Shown here piece by piece: positions 46,453 to 59,748 of a DNA stretch of 64,000 bases (position 1 is the stretch's first letter; each line of letters opens with the position of its first letter). This stretch comes from Austropuccinia psidii (Eukaryota; Basidiomycota; Pucciniomycetes; Pucciniales; Sphaerophragmiaceae). The notes under the pieces are model-generated. The model searched no databases and had not been told where the DNA came from. It saw only the letters and a program-made list of their open reading frames with translations. Location: contig JALGQZ010000018.1 in assembly GCA_023105745.1 (NCBI GenBank), positions 16,687,773 through 16,751,772 of the forward strand, in the 5' to 3' direction. Made by a program: the position numbers and the translations under genes.

Positions 46453-47510
46453 GCTGAGAAGAAGCAAGCCACTCAGACTTTCCTTCCTCACCCCAATGCT
46501 TTCCCGCAAGTTCCCTTTTACACTCCTTTCCTTTTTTTGTGAATGGCCTGCTTGCAGCGGCAAATGAAATGAAACCTAATGTTTACTGAATTATTAATAT
46601 CACCTAAATTTGATTTTGGTTTATGAATCTTTTTTAATTGTGGCTAAAAATGAAATATCACACCTGACCTTTGCAAATTCATGATCTGAAGTACCTGAAC
46701 CTGAAAATTGCAGTGGATAGTGCTGTATATAATTTGATATATTGATGTTCCCATTCAATCACTTTCCAATCCAACCATGTGGAATATTGCAAGCATATGC
46801 AAATGCAATATGCACCGTGCTACGGATCCCTAATTATCCTAGTCCTCTTGAAACAAACAGGGCCATTTGGCCTATTATGGGCTGGTGGGAAGTGATAAAA
46901 CCCACTTCCCACAATGCCCCCACATGTGCTAATTGCGGGCACAACTTCCTGACTCAGTTTGTGTCTTGTCAGAGTATTTTCAATGGTGTACGGAGGCATG
47001 CCTCCGTACAATTATCATTGGTATTCATACTGTGGCATCCAAAAAGGAGTAGGATAGGTAGTCACAATTATTAAATTCATAAATAACTTTGCAAAATTCA
47101 ATTGCAATCTATCTAGTACAAAACTAATCTAAAACGGGTCAATCCTGGTTGTAAGTTTAGCTGACCTGGGTACGGTCAATGTGACCTCATCACTTGAACC
47201 AAGACCTCACTTCGCCACCCAGGAAGCACCAAAGTCTAATACCAAGGATCATGCAAATTCAAGTCTAAGAGGCACAGTGGGGTTGAAAGACTCTGATGAG
47301 AAGAAACTTTTATTTAGTAAATTACATATATACTTATTAGTACGTAGCCACACCAGCTCCACTAGAGTTTTACCCTCTGAAAGTTTTTTGGAATGTCAAT
47401 GCGTGATAAAGCCCCTTTAACTGAGCTTGCTCTCCAGTCATCTGAGAATACCATCAAACCATAAACCCCCGCCGCACAGAAAGCTGCTAATATACCATAG
47501 CAAATTTGAT
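46453..47510. other. Intergenic region with a 24-bp perfect palindrome
   Basis: No gene is recognised. Bases 46987-47010 form a perfect palindrome centred on GGCATGCC, with arms TGTACGGAGGCA. It could be a protein-binding site or the remains of a transposon end. Confidence 0.5.
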
Positions 47511-47942
47511 TTATTCTGAGATTCTTGTGACACATAAAAAGATCTTTGATGGCCTCATTTTTCTTGAGCTTGTGAGTTTGCCTTTGATGCCATTGACTTC
47601 AACCTTTGTATGTTCACGTACCTTGTTGTACACAATCATCAAATGGATAACTGTATCCATTAGATCCTCCAGGTTCTTGTGTGGCTTTGTTGATATCTCA
47701 TTGTCAGCCCCACCACCTCCAATGCTAAGTTGTGCTGCACATTGCTTTGATTTACTCAAGCAGGAGGCAAGGTATTCAACTGCTCCCCATTCAAGTCCAA
47801 GAGGATTGGTTGAATTTGATGTTGGTGCCACATATGGTTTGGGTGCAATCACATCATATGAGACTGAACTAATGGATTCAAACATAACATTTGCCCAAAA
47901 ATGTTTAGCTGGATTGGCAGGGTAAAGAAGGCTCTGAACCAT
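47511..47942 (-). pseudogene. Unrecognised host locus, 3' exon
   Basis: The minus strand is open from the solo LTR border to a stop at 47511. It reads QSLLYPANPAKHFWANVMFE, SYDVIAPKPYVAP, GLEWGAVEYLASCL and HKNLEDLMDTVIHLM, and has the look of a real globular protein. Across the solo LTR (with one ACCAT removed) it continues in frame into HSFFKMV at 49449. I do not recognise the family. Confidence 0.6.
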
Positions 47943-49444
47943 TGTCAGCCTGTGACTCAAAACAGAGCACTAGCATGACATCCAACATACCATAAATAAT
48001 GGTATGACAAGTATTGAACAAACATAGTCAATACAGGTAATAATTAAGAGAAAACAATCCTCTTACATTAAACACCAACCTTATCCAAACAGAATAAGGA
48101 AACCTAGAGGAGAATAAACAAGTCAAAACCCTTATTTTCACCTCTCATCTAACTTATGCATATTTAAGTTATCCTATACCAAAATGGTACTTTTCTTAAA
48201 GCTCACATAGAGAGCTACACAATGATATCATCCATGTTGTTGTAACACCACTACAACTGGAGATACCATATAACCTCATTTTCAAAACCAAGTCCCCCTG
48301 AAAGTCAAAGAGGGCTTGTACAAAACTGTACAAAAGTATAACCAAATTAAAGATCTCAACAAGAGCTTTAATTTGAGACACCTTAGACCTCTGTATCTCT
48401 TAAATTGACTGAGGGATCTTGGTTCAAAGGTTTAATAACCAAAATACAGATATTCTGAAAATAAGAAAATAAACAAACCCCTGTATCTTTGGCATACACT
48501 CATACAACTGTACAGTGTAATATACCAAACTGTAGGGCTAATCAAGCCCTACAAAGCTGTATCATCAGAATACAGATATCTTCTAAATTGAGGAAGATAT
48601 CTAGCATGGAAGTTTTTGAAGCCTCATACTGATGTACAAAATTACATCCAAAAACTTAAAACCCTTATAACTTTTGCTATTTGCAAGAAGGGTAAACATG
48701 AAGCATACCAAATTGAAGAGCGCATTAAGCCCTTCAATTCTGTGCTCTTAGTTTCTTGATATTTCAAAAACTGATTGAGATATCTTGGTTGGAAGTATTT
48801 TGACCAATACTGGTCTGTACCAAACCTGTACCAACCAGTACAGCCTTGATACTTAAAATAATGGTTATTTAAAGCTTAAACCCGCCCAGAATGACTAATA
48901 TTGATCATACAGACACCAGAACAACGTCATCCAAGTGCTGACGTGGCAGGTGAAAAGTTTTTTTACCCTGTATTGATCCAGAATGATCATTTGTGGTTCC
49001 AAAACCACAATTCTGTCTATATTGACGTCAGAATTGAGGATCCAGAACCACAGACTGACCACTGGAGTGAAAATTTTCACTCCTCTGACGTGTGAAGAGT
49101 TAATAACTCTTGACAGTCTTGGAAGATATAAAAAGGAGGGTTTTTCCCTTGAAAACCCATTATCTTATCTTACCTTACCATTATTCTTACGTGACAAGAC
49201 TGTTATTCATCAGTAGTGTCCTTAGAATTATTTAAGATATAATTAGAATATAATTATTGTAGTGTTTCTTTACAGTCAAAGATATTAGAGCATTGCAACC
49301 AAGGTCCTCAATAGACTCATCACCACTGTTACCACGTAGCAGTAGGACCTGAAGATTTCATTTTTTATTTATTTTGACGTGTCACAGTCATAGTACTAGC
49401 TTGTATTTACTATTTTTAAGCTACTACATAGACTCACCCTGACA
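47943..49444 (+). repeat. Solo LTR of the element A family
   Basis: This 1,502-bp LTR has no internal region. It starts TGTCAGCC, ends CCCTGACA and is flanked by ACCAT at 47938-47942 and 49445-49449. It was left by LTR-LTR recombination after insertion into a coding exon. Confidence 0.94.
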
Positions 49445-50045
49445 ACCATTTTGAAGAAGGAGTGTTCAGATTTTGCAAGATTATCTGGAGGTTTAGCTGA
49501 TTCCTTCATCAATTTGAGATTCCAAATGTTTTTATCAAACAACACTTCTGTTTCTGTTGCCTTGAAAAAAACTAACCCTATATATTGCAATTTATATCAC
49601 CAGTCAACAGCCAATAATCACATTTCATGCACAAAGATAAAACTCACCTGCCATCTCAAGGTCCTCAAGCCAGGCCAACATTTTAAGCTCTTGGTTACTG
49701 ATCACTTTAATACCAATGGGCAGGAATGTATGAGCATCCTTTGTGGGTGAATTGTCCCATTGATTTTTGTAAATCCTATTGATATTATCAAGCCCCCTTT
49801 TCCATTATTGTTGAGTAATATTGGAGTGATAATTCAAAATGTCTCGAAACTCTTCCATGCAGGATAAAAATATTTCTTGAAAATTAGCAGAGGATGACAC
49901 TTTGGGCTCAGGGTCAGGAATTATATCAGTCATATCTTGTCCCATTGTATCATGTTTAATTGTCTCCCTTTCTTGAAAGGCTTGAATATTTTGACGAGAG
50001 GTGGGAGTGGTTGCATCATGGATTGTTTCATTGAGTATGGGAAGG
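49445..50045 (-). pseudogene. Unrecognised host locus, middle exons
   Basis: On the minus strand one exon reads PILNETIHDATTPTSRQN, DMTDIIPDPEPKVSSSANFQ and MEEFRDILNYHSN, meets a TAA at 49805-49807, and goes on with LPIGIKVISNQELKMLAWLE. A 70-bp intron at 49578-49647 (GTGAGT to TATATAG, with a TTGAC branch-like site) follows. The next exon reads GLVFFKATETEVLFDKNIW to the solo LTR border. The in-frame TAA makes the locus a likely pseudogene. Element E lies at its upstream edge. Confidence 0.6.
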
Positions 50046-50050
50046 CTTTC

Positions 50051-53000
50051 CGTAAGGTGTGGATATGAAACTTTGATTAAAAATCAAGTACTTTTCCTGT
50101 CCTCAAAATTTGTATAAGGTAAAAATCAATTAAAAATGATAAGAAATTTTATTTTCAAGAGAAAACACGCCAAATTGATTGTTTATAGCTTTATTAGTAT
50201 AAAACAATAATATTATAAAGCTCTATTGTTTTACCAACAATAAACATTTATCCAAAAATACTCTACAAGAGATATTTAAAGCTACAAAAGAAATTTCTTC
50301 AAGAGAAATTTCAGTTTGAATTAATTGAGCAAAGAACTGCAAGCAATTAATTAAATAACAGAGTCTTTAAAAAGAATGTTAAAGAGAATACACGCCCAAA
50401 AGTGACTGGAGTGAATTTGGAAACAAAGTGACAAAGTTTACAGTGATGAAAGATGCTTTAACTCACTTTTGGGGTGGTTCAGGGGTAAAAATGATTATAA
50501 GAGTTACAAAAAATGATTATAATAATTTTTTGACCTGGTTAAAAGGTTTAAAATGATTTAAAAAAGGTGGTTGGAATCTTTTATTGATTGGTTTAACAAT
50601 GTTTAAGCTGATTATAAAAGGAAAACATTCTAACATGAAGAGAAAAGTGGGGCAAAGAAGACATTCTTTTATAGCCATAAATTGTCAACCTGTGACTCAA
50701 AACCAGAGCACAAGCATGACAGCCAAAATACCATAAACCAATGGTATAGCCAAAATACCACCAAAACATGGAACTGAGCCCAATTAGCTCAAAAGGTATC
50801 AAAAGAAAGAGGAAACTCACCTCTTTCTGAAAATACAAGTCCCATCACCATAGGACAAGAAATAACAAAGTTATTCCTGCTCAAAGTCATTGCTGAACAT
50901 AAACCTTAATTTTCACCTCTCATCTAAAATCTAGAAGGAGAGGCTTAACCCCATCAAATGGGTATTCAAAATGAAGCTCTAAGCCAGGGCTATCCAATGG
51001 TACCAGCCAAACTGAGCTAGCACCAGTATTACTTGAGTTATGGTCAAATTCAGGCCAAATAAAGGTGAACAAAACATTCACCTCCCATCTAGCTTCTACA
51101 GTTTTAGTGTGGGATACTTGAAGTGGGGTCTTTTTGGAAAGAGCACAATCAGGGCTATCTGATGGTGTCATCCATTTCCCCATAACTCAACTACAACAGA
51201 AGTTATTGGCCAAACAAGCTTAATACAGCTTTTTGCCCAAACCACGCCAATGTACAAAAATACTTGTACATGGGATAACTTTGTCATATTTAATGATAAC
51301 CATGTCAAGTTGGGTATCATTGTGTAGAGCTCATATAGAGCTATTCAATGAACCAACGTTGAGCTTGATATCTCAAAAACTGACAGAGTTATGACCATTT
51401 TAAGGTCAAAATCCCACCAGCTGTCATATACAGCCTTACCATGGGATAACACCCCATAATCATGAATATGAGGTGTCAACAGACGAAGAAGCATGTTTTT
51501 ACTTCAATACCTCATATGTCAGTCAATACTGGGGTCCCATACAGTTTCTGTACAGCATTCTACGCGTCATACACGTCAGAATCAGGCTGTGAGGTCCCCA
51601 GATGAAAATTTTCACCCTGTATTGGTGAAAACCGCCCAGATGTGGTTTCAAAACCACATCTGAGCCCAATACAGGGTATACAGGTTGTTTGCAAACCACA
51701 AGCCTGTCATGAGGAGTGAAAAATCTTCACTCCCTCTACGTGAAAAGGTTTAATCACCTTTTCACCTCAATTTCAGGATAAAAGGAGGGCTTTTCACAGC
51801 CAAAGACCTTTCCTCATCCTGCTCTTGAATACCCTACGTAGTAAACTGTCAAAAACAGTTTTACTCTTGGGTAATAATCAGGTATTATTATAATCTTAAT
51901 AATTGTAGTCTTTATTATTGTAACCCAACAGGTAAAGCTGCACCCAGGGCTTTCAACAGCGCTCACCACCATTATATCCACTATAGTAAAGCCCTTTTAT
52001 TATTAAATTAAAACCATCTTCAACTCTTATAAAACCTTTTTAACTTTTATATACCGTGTCACAGTCATAGTTAAAAGTTGTAAATACACTTTATTACTCT
52101 TATCATAGACTCAACCTGACATAAATTCTCTTATTCCAAAAGTAAGATTTACTCTTGTCAGTCGTGGAAAACATTCTGACAACAGAAAAGCCAATTATGG
52201 CATCATTGAGCCCTGTTTTAGACCAAAAAGGGCTGGTTTAAGCCATTTTTAGCCATTTTCAGCCATTTTAGACCCTTAAATCAGCCATTACTATAGCAAT
52301 ACCTGGTCTAGAGCCTTCAAAACACGTCAGAATGTGTGTAAGAGGCGTAGAAACCAGTTAAAACTGTTTTTACTATGATTGTTTTATCTTAAGGGTAGTT
52401 TTACCCTCTTGGCAACAGCTAAAACTACCCCAGTTGGTATCAAAACCTCATCATCAATTGAGTCCACAGACCCTGTAACTCAATTACAGGCCAAAAGTGA
52501 TGAACTTTTGCCTGAATTTTGAAACCACACGCCTGTCAGCAAGGATTTTGGGGGTCTAGCTCCCCCTTAGAGCTGGAGTTCCTTTTCCCCCCCAAATTTC
52601 ATCTTTCCAATTTATTTTTCCTTCAATTCCTCATCATGTATTATAATTATAATTTACATATGTAATTCAATTGAATTGTACAGTACAATACAGTAATAAT
52701 TGATACCTCATATTTAAATCAAATTTCACTTATGTAATACATGTGCACATTTTGACATTTCAATTGAATTCAATTGAAAATACTTCAATTCCTCATAACT
52801 TCTAAACTAAACACAACACCTCAATTTTAACACAAAAATTTATGGTTAACACCACATGTGGTGTGAATTCAATTAAATTTTTGAGGATTTTTAACTTTTG
52901 TATTGAAAATACTAAAAACTTAATTTAAGCTTATTTAGATTTGAGTTAAAAGAATTTCACTCAAAGGTGACCCCACCTGATTTTTTATGAGGAATCCAAT

Positions 53001-53332
53001 GATGAAATAATTTTTATATTTTTATTTATTGGATAAAAAGTTATAATAATTTTTATTTAACTTTTTTCCAAATTTATTTATTTTTTTACAATTTTGTTAA
53101 AATTTCATTTTTACTTAATTTTTTCCAAGTATAAATGTAATTTTATAATCCCAAAATTTAATGTAATTTCATTTTTAAATTGTAGTTAAATTTTTTTTAG
53201 TTTGAATATAATTTTATATTTATATTTTGATTTTTATTTTAATAATATAAATAAATTTATTTTATTTATATTCATATGTTAATTTTGTATTTGTAGTCTT
53301 TTGGGTATATGAAATTACCTCTAAGGATCACA
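50051..53332 (-). repeat. Element E 3' LTR (left copy), split by a solo LTR
   Basis: The two parts, 50051-50682 and 52127-53332, align to the right LTR at 59749-61553. The join falls at the TAAAT duplicated around the inserted solo LTR. The end reads GGATCACA where the right copy has GGCTCACA. An 11-bp repeat of TTTTCAGCCAT is extra in this copy. Confidence 0.92.
50683..52121 (+). repeat. Solo LTR of the element C family
   Basis: At 1,439 bp this has the same length as the C LTRs, but lies in the opposite orientation. It starts TGTCAACC, ends CCTGACA and is flanked by TAAAT at 50678-50682 and 52122-52126. The hairpin cluster is present at about 51612-51763. It is very similar to 15253-16691, so the C family has been active recently. 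Confidence 0.95.
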
Positions 53333-53350
53333 TTCCCTCCCCCTAAAAAG
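53333..53350 (-). other. Polypurine tract of element E
   Basis: On the minus strand CTTTTTAGGGGGAGGGAA abuts the 3' LTR. Confidence 0.7.
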
Positions 53351-53354
53351 AATA

Positions 53355-56300
53355 TTACTTTATAGTATTGGTGTTTCTAGTGTGTCTGAATCTCCTGAGG
53401 AGTTTGGTAGCTTCTGGTATATCTTTTTCTTCTAAGCATTCATCTTCACAAGCTGGGTAACTGTACCTAACAAGGTATTCCCTTACTTTCATGGTTCTTA
53501 ATTTCCTTTCTTTAAGAACTGTGGTAATTTTGTTAGTACCAGATGTCTCAATAGGAGGTATAACTGGGGGAATCTTATTCCTCAAGGAAAATTTCTCACC
53601 ATCACTAGATTTATATGGCTTTATCAAGCTCACTGGAAATGTAGGATCCTTATTGCTAAGTTCTTCAGATAACTCTACTTCAACAGCATTTTCTCCATGG
53701 AGGGCCTTAATCACAAAAGGTCCTGCAAAGGAGTCTTTCAACTTTTTACATCCGTTGATGTTATTGAAGTTAGTGGTGGATACAAGAACTAGGTCCCCCA
53801 CTTTGAAATCTGGAGTTGCATGTGATTTATCCCATTTTTCTTTAGCATATGCAAAAGAGTCCTCCATGCACCTTACTGCATGTTTTCTAGATTGGTCTAG
53901 CATTCCTTTGAAGCTAGCAGCTGTGGGATGTATTTCAATTAAATATTTCCTCAAGGAATCTTGGGGTAACTTGGGGTTCCATCCTTTTTCTAGAATAGCA
54001 GGAGTCTGGTTGGTACTGGCATGGATTGATGTTTTATATGCTAATTCCAGTGCTGGAAAAAGAGTACACCAATCATGGGTAAATCCATCACAATCTTTGA
54101 ATTCAAGGCCATATGCACAAAGTCTTCTCACCATGTCCTCTAAGGTTTGGATCATCCTTTCAGCCAGGCCATCAGTTTGTGGGTGGTAGGCTGTAGAGAA
54201 TGACAGTTTAGTGCCAAATAATTGGTGAAGATTTGTCCATAGTGCTGAAGTGAATTCGGGATCCCTATCACTAATGATATTTGTAAATATCCCAGTCCAC
54301 GACACTACTCTATTCCATATCAGAAGAGCTGTATCCAAGGCTGTATCATCGTTGTGAAATGGTAAAAAGATTGGAGTTTTACTAAATCTGTCCACAATCA
54401 CTAGGCAAGCATTATAGCTTCTGTCACCTCCTTGTGGTATGCCAGTTACCCAATCCATATGGACAATTTCCCAACGTCTGCTTGGTTCTTGGATTTTTAT
54501 CATATTTCCAAGTCTCTTGCCAGTGGATTTATTTGCTTTTTGGCATCTGACACAGGTTTTGCAATACTCTGCAACATCTTTCTGCGACATTGGCCACCAT
54601 ATTCAGGTCTTTACTTGCTCTCTTGTTCTGTCTTCAGACAGATGTCCTGAAAAGGGGCTATCATGGCATTGTTTCAGTACAAGATTGATTGATGACCTGT
54701 CTACAACTTCCATGACACATGTGTGCTTGGTTCTGTGGTAAATTATACCATCTAGTAGGTGAAATATTCCTTCATCATAAGATTTTTTCCATACTTCAGC
54801 CAAGGCATGTATTAGAGAGTTGTCTTTACAGTCTTTGCCAAGTAATTGGCATAAGATGCTACAATTCGTATCTTGAGTGTAACTACTTCTGACTTCTTCA
54901 AAGAAGGTGGTGTTCAAGTCTGTAACACTTATTCCTTCTATTGGAATTTGTGGTGAAGCTTCTTCTGGCACATAAGCAGGATTATCAATTATACTTGGTA
55001 ATGGCCATCTGCTTAGTCCATCTGAATTCTTATGAATATTCCGATCCTTATGAACAATAGTCATATTGCCTCTGTATTTTTGTATGGCTATTTGCCATCT
55101 GAGCATATGTCTGTTGGGTGTTTTCATGTTCAGAAGTGATTTGACAGCTGTACAATCTGTTATTACCTCAAAACCACCTCCTTCTAAAAAGTAGTTCAAT
55201 TTCTCCAAGCCTCAAACAAGGCATTGACATTCCATTTGACTTTCTCCATATCTGGATTCAGTTGGTTTGATTTGCCTGGATATGAAACATATGGGTCCTT
55301 CTACAGGTTTATCATTTATGATTTGAACTTGGTGAAGTGCAGCACCCAGTCCATCCCCTGATGCATCAATATACAGTTTGAAAGGTAATTTAAAGTCTGG
55401 CATCAGTAAGAGTGGAGCAGTGGTCAAGGCTTCTCTTAGAGACTCAAAAGCTTTGACTCTGTCAACAGTCATTTCAAATACTGTGTCTTTGTCACACAAT
55501 TTATAAAGTGGTCTTGCTATGGATGCAAAATGTTTAATGTGTTGCCTGTAATATCCTGCAAAACCTAAGAATGACTGAATTTCCTTTTTATTCTGCGGCA
55601 TGGGTTTTAGCAATACTGCTGCAACTTTGTTTTTGTCAATTCCAAGGGACAAACCAGATACAACATGTCCCAGTGCTTTAAGTTCTTTAAATCCAAAATG
55701 GCATTTCTTCAAGGAGATTTTCATGTTTACTGATTGAATTTTTGTCAAAACTCTGGACAATCTGTACATGTGCTCCTCCCAAGTCTTTGAACAGACAATA
55801 ATTTCATCAATGTAAATGATTAACCATCCCTCTGAGAGTTCTTCAGGGAAGATTTCATTCATCATTCTTTGGAAGTGTGAAGGTGCATTTTTGATACCAA
55901 AGGGCATCCTCAAGTATTCATACACTCCACAATGAAAAATAATCCTCAAGTATTTTCTTGCTCTTGGTGTCACCACATTTTGATGGAATCCTTTAAGGGA
56001 ATCCATAGTGGCTATATACACTGCTTGAGATATTTGAGTAAGGGCAATTTGGATTTTTGGTATTGGGTATCTGTCTTGAACAGTGTAAGTGTTCAGAGCT
56101 CTAAAGCCCCCAACCATTCTGGATTTTCCATCATGCCATGCCACTATGACTGGTGTAGTTATTTCTACTTCTTCATTGTGGCGTACTTTTCTTATTACAC
56201 CAAGGTCCAGAAGTTCTTTGATATGAATTTCTAGAGCTTCTCTTAATTTTGGACTTGCTGGATATGCAGGTCTTCTTAAGAGTGGTGGATAAGGTCTCTC

Positions 56301-59279
56301 AATGTTAAAAATGATGTCAACTTCATGACCAATAATTGCTCCTAGAGGTTCTTTGTCTGAAGCAAATGCTCTTCTGTGGTCATACAAAAGGGGAGAAAGT
56401 TCATTTTCTTTTTTATCAGTCAGATGAAGGCTTATTTCAGCCTCATTTAACTGTTCGGACTTGAATTTCTCTAACTCTAAGTTGACTGGTGATACTTTTT
56501 TTACTTTAATTTGTCTTTTAAATGGTAAAAAGGCAAATTTTTGGCGCTTATTGTCTCCAATAGTAGAGTATCTGTCTTTGCTATTATGCAAATCTATCCC
56601 ATACATGATTAAATAGTCATTTCCCAATATAAAATGGGTACTAGAGCAATCTTCCATAACACCAAATTCAACTGTGATTCTTAAAGTCCCATTTATGTGT
56701 GGGAATATGACATTGGTCTCAAAGATCCCTAATTCTTTCATTGGATTACTTGCACTGTTGAATTTTATAACATCAATTGGTAACAGTTGGTCTTCAAAAT
56801 TTGGTACACAAGTCTTAAGAACAGATTTTCCAACACAAGAGCAGAAGGCTCCTGGGTCAAGAAAAAGTCTGGTGGGCTTGTTATCAATCACCACTTCTGT
56901 TATACAGGAGTTACCAGCTGTATAACCTTTTCCCTTGTTTTGTTTTATTTTCATAAGTTGTGCATCTTGAACTTTTGATAAATCAACTTGACAATTGCTC
57001 AATTGTGGCAAGTGGGAATAAGATTCCATGATTTCAAAAGTGGCATTGATATTTTCTATACCTTTTGAAGATTCAGAAAATATTTATGATTTATCATCTG
57101 AATTTTCTTCAATTATTTCATCTTTTTCAACATCAGGTTCCTTTTCAATATCAATTTCATTGATTTTCCCCTTCTTTGGACATGTATTGGCTAAATGGGT
57201 GGTGCTTTGGCAAATATGGCACTTTCTGACTGTATCTGCAGATTTATACTTAATATTATTAGAATTTTCTTTGGGGTTTTTGTCCACAGAATCTTTCCAA
57301 GGTGTATTAAACCTTGTTTTGAGATTCACCCTACTAGAACCAATTTTGGTTCTGGTGGTTACTTCTTCCAATATATTGATAATATCCTCTGCTGAAGATT
57401 GTTCAGTAGTCCTGCTTTTGATAGCATGCTCTAAGTAACCTCCACATTGTCTCAGAATTTTTCTATGGATCATAAGTTCTGACATGTCAGGATATAATGC
57501 TGTTAATCTGTCTTTTTGTTGGCAAAACCATGGTAAAGCTTTGTCTTTATCAGCATTAAATTTGGCAGATTCAAAGGCTGTTTCAACTTTGAACCTCCAA
57601 GCATCATTTGCCCATTTTTTCATGATTTGGGCTTTCCACCAAGTCCAACTCTGGTGTCCATGTGCTTGTCTTATTTTTATGAACCATCTGTGAACTGATA
57701 TCGTAAACAAGGTGTTAAATCTGGCTGTTACCAATCTGTCTGGTAATTCAAAATCCCCTTTGATCATGTCAATACCTCTAATGAATTACATATGGTCATA
57801 CTCTTCTTCACCACTGAAGTGAGGCCATTCTTTAAGTTTTGGAACTTCTTTCAAGACTGCTTGGCCCAATGATGGTTCTAAGTTATGAAAAGAAGTAGAA
57901 AATTCATTTTTTAACTGTGAATTTTCAATATCCAATATTTGTGGATTGGGAATTCTTGCATCTTCATTTTGATTCAGAGGTGTAGACATTTTTGGTAAAG
58001 TGTTTAGCAGTTGTTCAATATCATTCATTTTACTGTTATTACACCTTTGTGAATTTCTTAACTCATGTTGTAAGCTTTGTATAGAGTCTTTGACATTCTT
58101 TTTATGATCATCCTCTTTATATGTAAGCTGATTCCATAATTATGTTTGTTTGGTATTATGAGATATAACTTCATTTAGCTTTATTGTTAATGTTGATATT
58201 TCCTCTCTTGAGGTATCAAAATGCTTTTTCAAGGCAACTGTATTTGTCTTTACTTCTTCAAATGATTTTGAAATATCATCAAGAACTTTTTTGTTATCTT
58301 CTTTGATAGTATTAATAGCCTGTTTTATTCTTGTTTCAATTATGTCATCAATATTGAATTTAGAATATTTTTCTGTTAATTCTTTGTTAATGGCAAATTG
58401 TTCATTTATCTTAATGCCAAAATAATTATCATTATTGGAAGCTTTCATTGTTCTTAAAACTCTTTCAAAGCATTTAAGTGTATCATTTATTTGGCTCAGA
58501 CTCAAGTTGTTTGTTTGAAGATTGTCACAAATTGATTTATTATTATCATAAAGATGATTTTTTACATCAATAATGGCTTTATACAACTCTGGAATACACA
58601 TAAAAGTATCAGAAATCATTTTTAATATTTTAATCTGGCTTCGTCCTTCTTTTGTAATTCTATCATGGTTCTGGTCATCTGAAATATATTTTCCATGGCA
58701 TCCTGTTAAATCTTTGGGATTCTGCAGCCCTGGCTGTAAGGGTTTGGGGCTGGTGCCTTCCCTTTGCCCTTGTTTGGAGTTTGTGGCTGCTTTTTCACAT
58801 TTGAATTGCTGCTGCTGGCCACTGGGGCTGTTTTTGGCACTGGTTTGGGTAGTGGAGGGTTGTTTTTCCTCCATTCTAGTGTCAAAAGCATCATGTTTTT
58901 CTTCTCCATCAATGGATGCCATGAATTGAGCAATTTTCAAGTATTGGTATGGCCCAGGAATTTTCTTACTGTCAGGTAAGAATTCATGTAATTCTTCCGC
59001 AGGTCTGCAAGGATCTGGTACTCCTTGAACTGGAGTGCATTGTTGTATTCACTGTGGCTGGCTTTGTATATGTCCACAGAGGCTGGTTGTGGTGGTGTCA
59101 GCTCTTTTTGAAGGTAAAATGGTATTATCAGCTTCAGAATGACCCATTTTAGTTGTTTGGAAGTCATCAACTGACCCTTTTCCTTCTGTACCTGATTGGC
59201 CTCTGCCATAATCACGTCTATTACCTTTCTGTGAGCTGCTTGAGGGGTTAGAGCTGGCTCCTGACCTGGTTGAAGTCAT
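53355..59279 (-). pseudogene. Element E Gag-Pol, single frame with six stops
   Basis: From the ATG at 59279 (MTSTRSGASS) to the last stop at 53355 all segments stay in one frame. In-frame stops lie at about 59049, 58140, 57786, 57084, 55212 and 54603. Domains in order are an S/Q-rich N-terminus, a long coiled-coil-like part (57990-58600), a capsid-like region (WTWWKAQIMKKWANDAW) and a zinc knuckle CHICQSTTHLANTC near 57200. The protease motif is [11 protein letters not shown] near 56850, with DPG where DTG or DSG is needed. RT has YIDEIIVCS near 55800, its second aspartate changed to glutamate. RNase H and integrase follow, with D, D and E still present (HMDWV, SDRDPEFTS, DGLAERM), then a chromodomain-like end. 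It has no frameshift but many point changes, so it is old and inactive. Confidence 0.9.
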
Positions 59280-59526
59280 AATTATGGTTAAAAAGGCTTA
59301 AAATAGTAATTTTACGTCAAAAAACTTACTATTGGCCAAATCTTTGGCTTTCTGAAGAGTATTACTTATTTCCAAGTTGACTAATTCAGAAGAAATTGGC
59401 TGTGGTTGAATATTCTGAGTCACAATAATAGTACTATTATGATCGAATTAACAGTACTGGCAGGAGTAATGCTGGTTACTGTTGAGGCTGTTTCAATGTT
59501 TTCTTGTCTTACCACGTTGTCAGACA
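58622..59526 (-). pseudogene. Element E accessory frame overlapping gag, decayed
   Basis: A 5' exon (59330-59526) would begin M-SDNVVRQENIE after the junction A|TG and holds LVNLEISNTLQKAKDLAN. It has a one-base frameshift. An intron at 59266-59329 (GTAAGT to AACCAG, 64 bp) leads to SQEPALTPQAAHRKVID in the +1 frame and on to ASVDIYKASHSEY, YMNSYLTVRKFLG, APVAS and AMENIFQMTRTMIEL, ending at 58622. Stops at 58937 and 58706 break it. The same motifs occur in the accessory frames of B and D, so the frame was once coding. The Gag-Pol ATG at 59279 lies inside the intron. Confidence 0.55.
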
Positions 59527-59748
59527 CTAAAATAAATGAAAAAACCAATTAATTAAGTAAAAAAAAATATCTCAAAAAAGAAATTGAAATATAAGCCTCA
59601 CTTATAGTATTAAAAAAATTATTTTTTATGGATTTTTTGAATTATAAGTATTTTTTATATTTTTTTAAATTTTTCAATATAAGAAAAAAGATTTAAAAAG
59701 AGTAAAAAAAATATGTCACAGGTAAAATATCACTGCTGGGGCCCCAAA
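59527..59748 (-). other. Element E leader, primer site and predicted first intron
   Basis: TTTGGGGCCCCAGCAGTG on the minus strand follows the 5' LTR. A donor TATAA before GTGAGG (59596-59601) and an acceptor TTATTTTAG ending at 59527 define a 75-bp intron. Joining A to TGTCTGAC makes an ATG, as in element C. Confidence 0.5.

Noticed and set aside
46742..47074. 110-codon plus-strand open stretch
   Set aside because: It has no recognisable motif, homologous copy or intron context, and it contains the palindrome.
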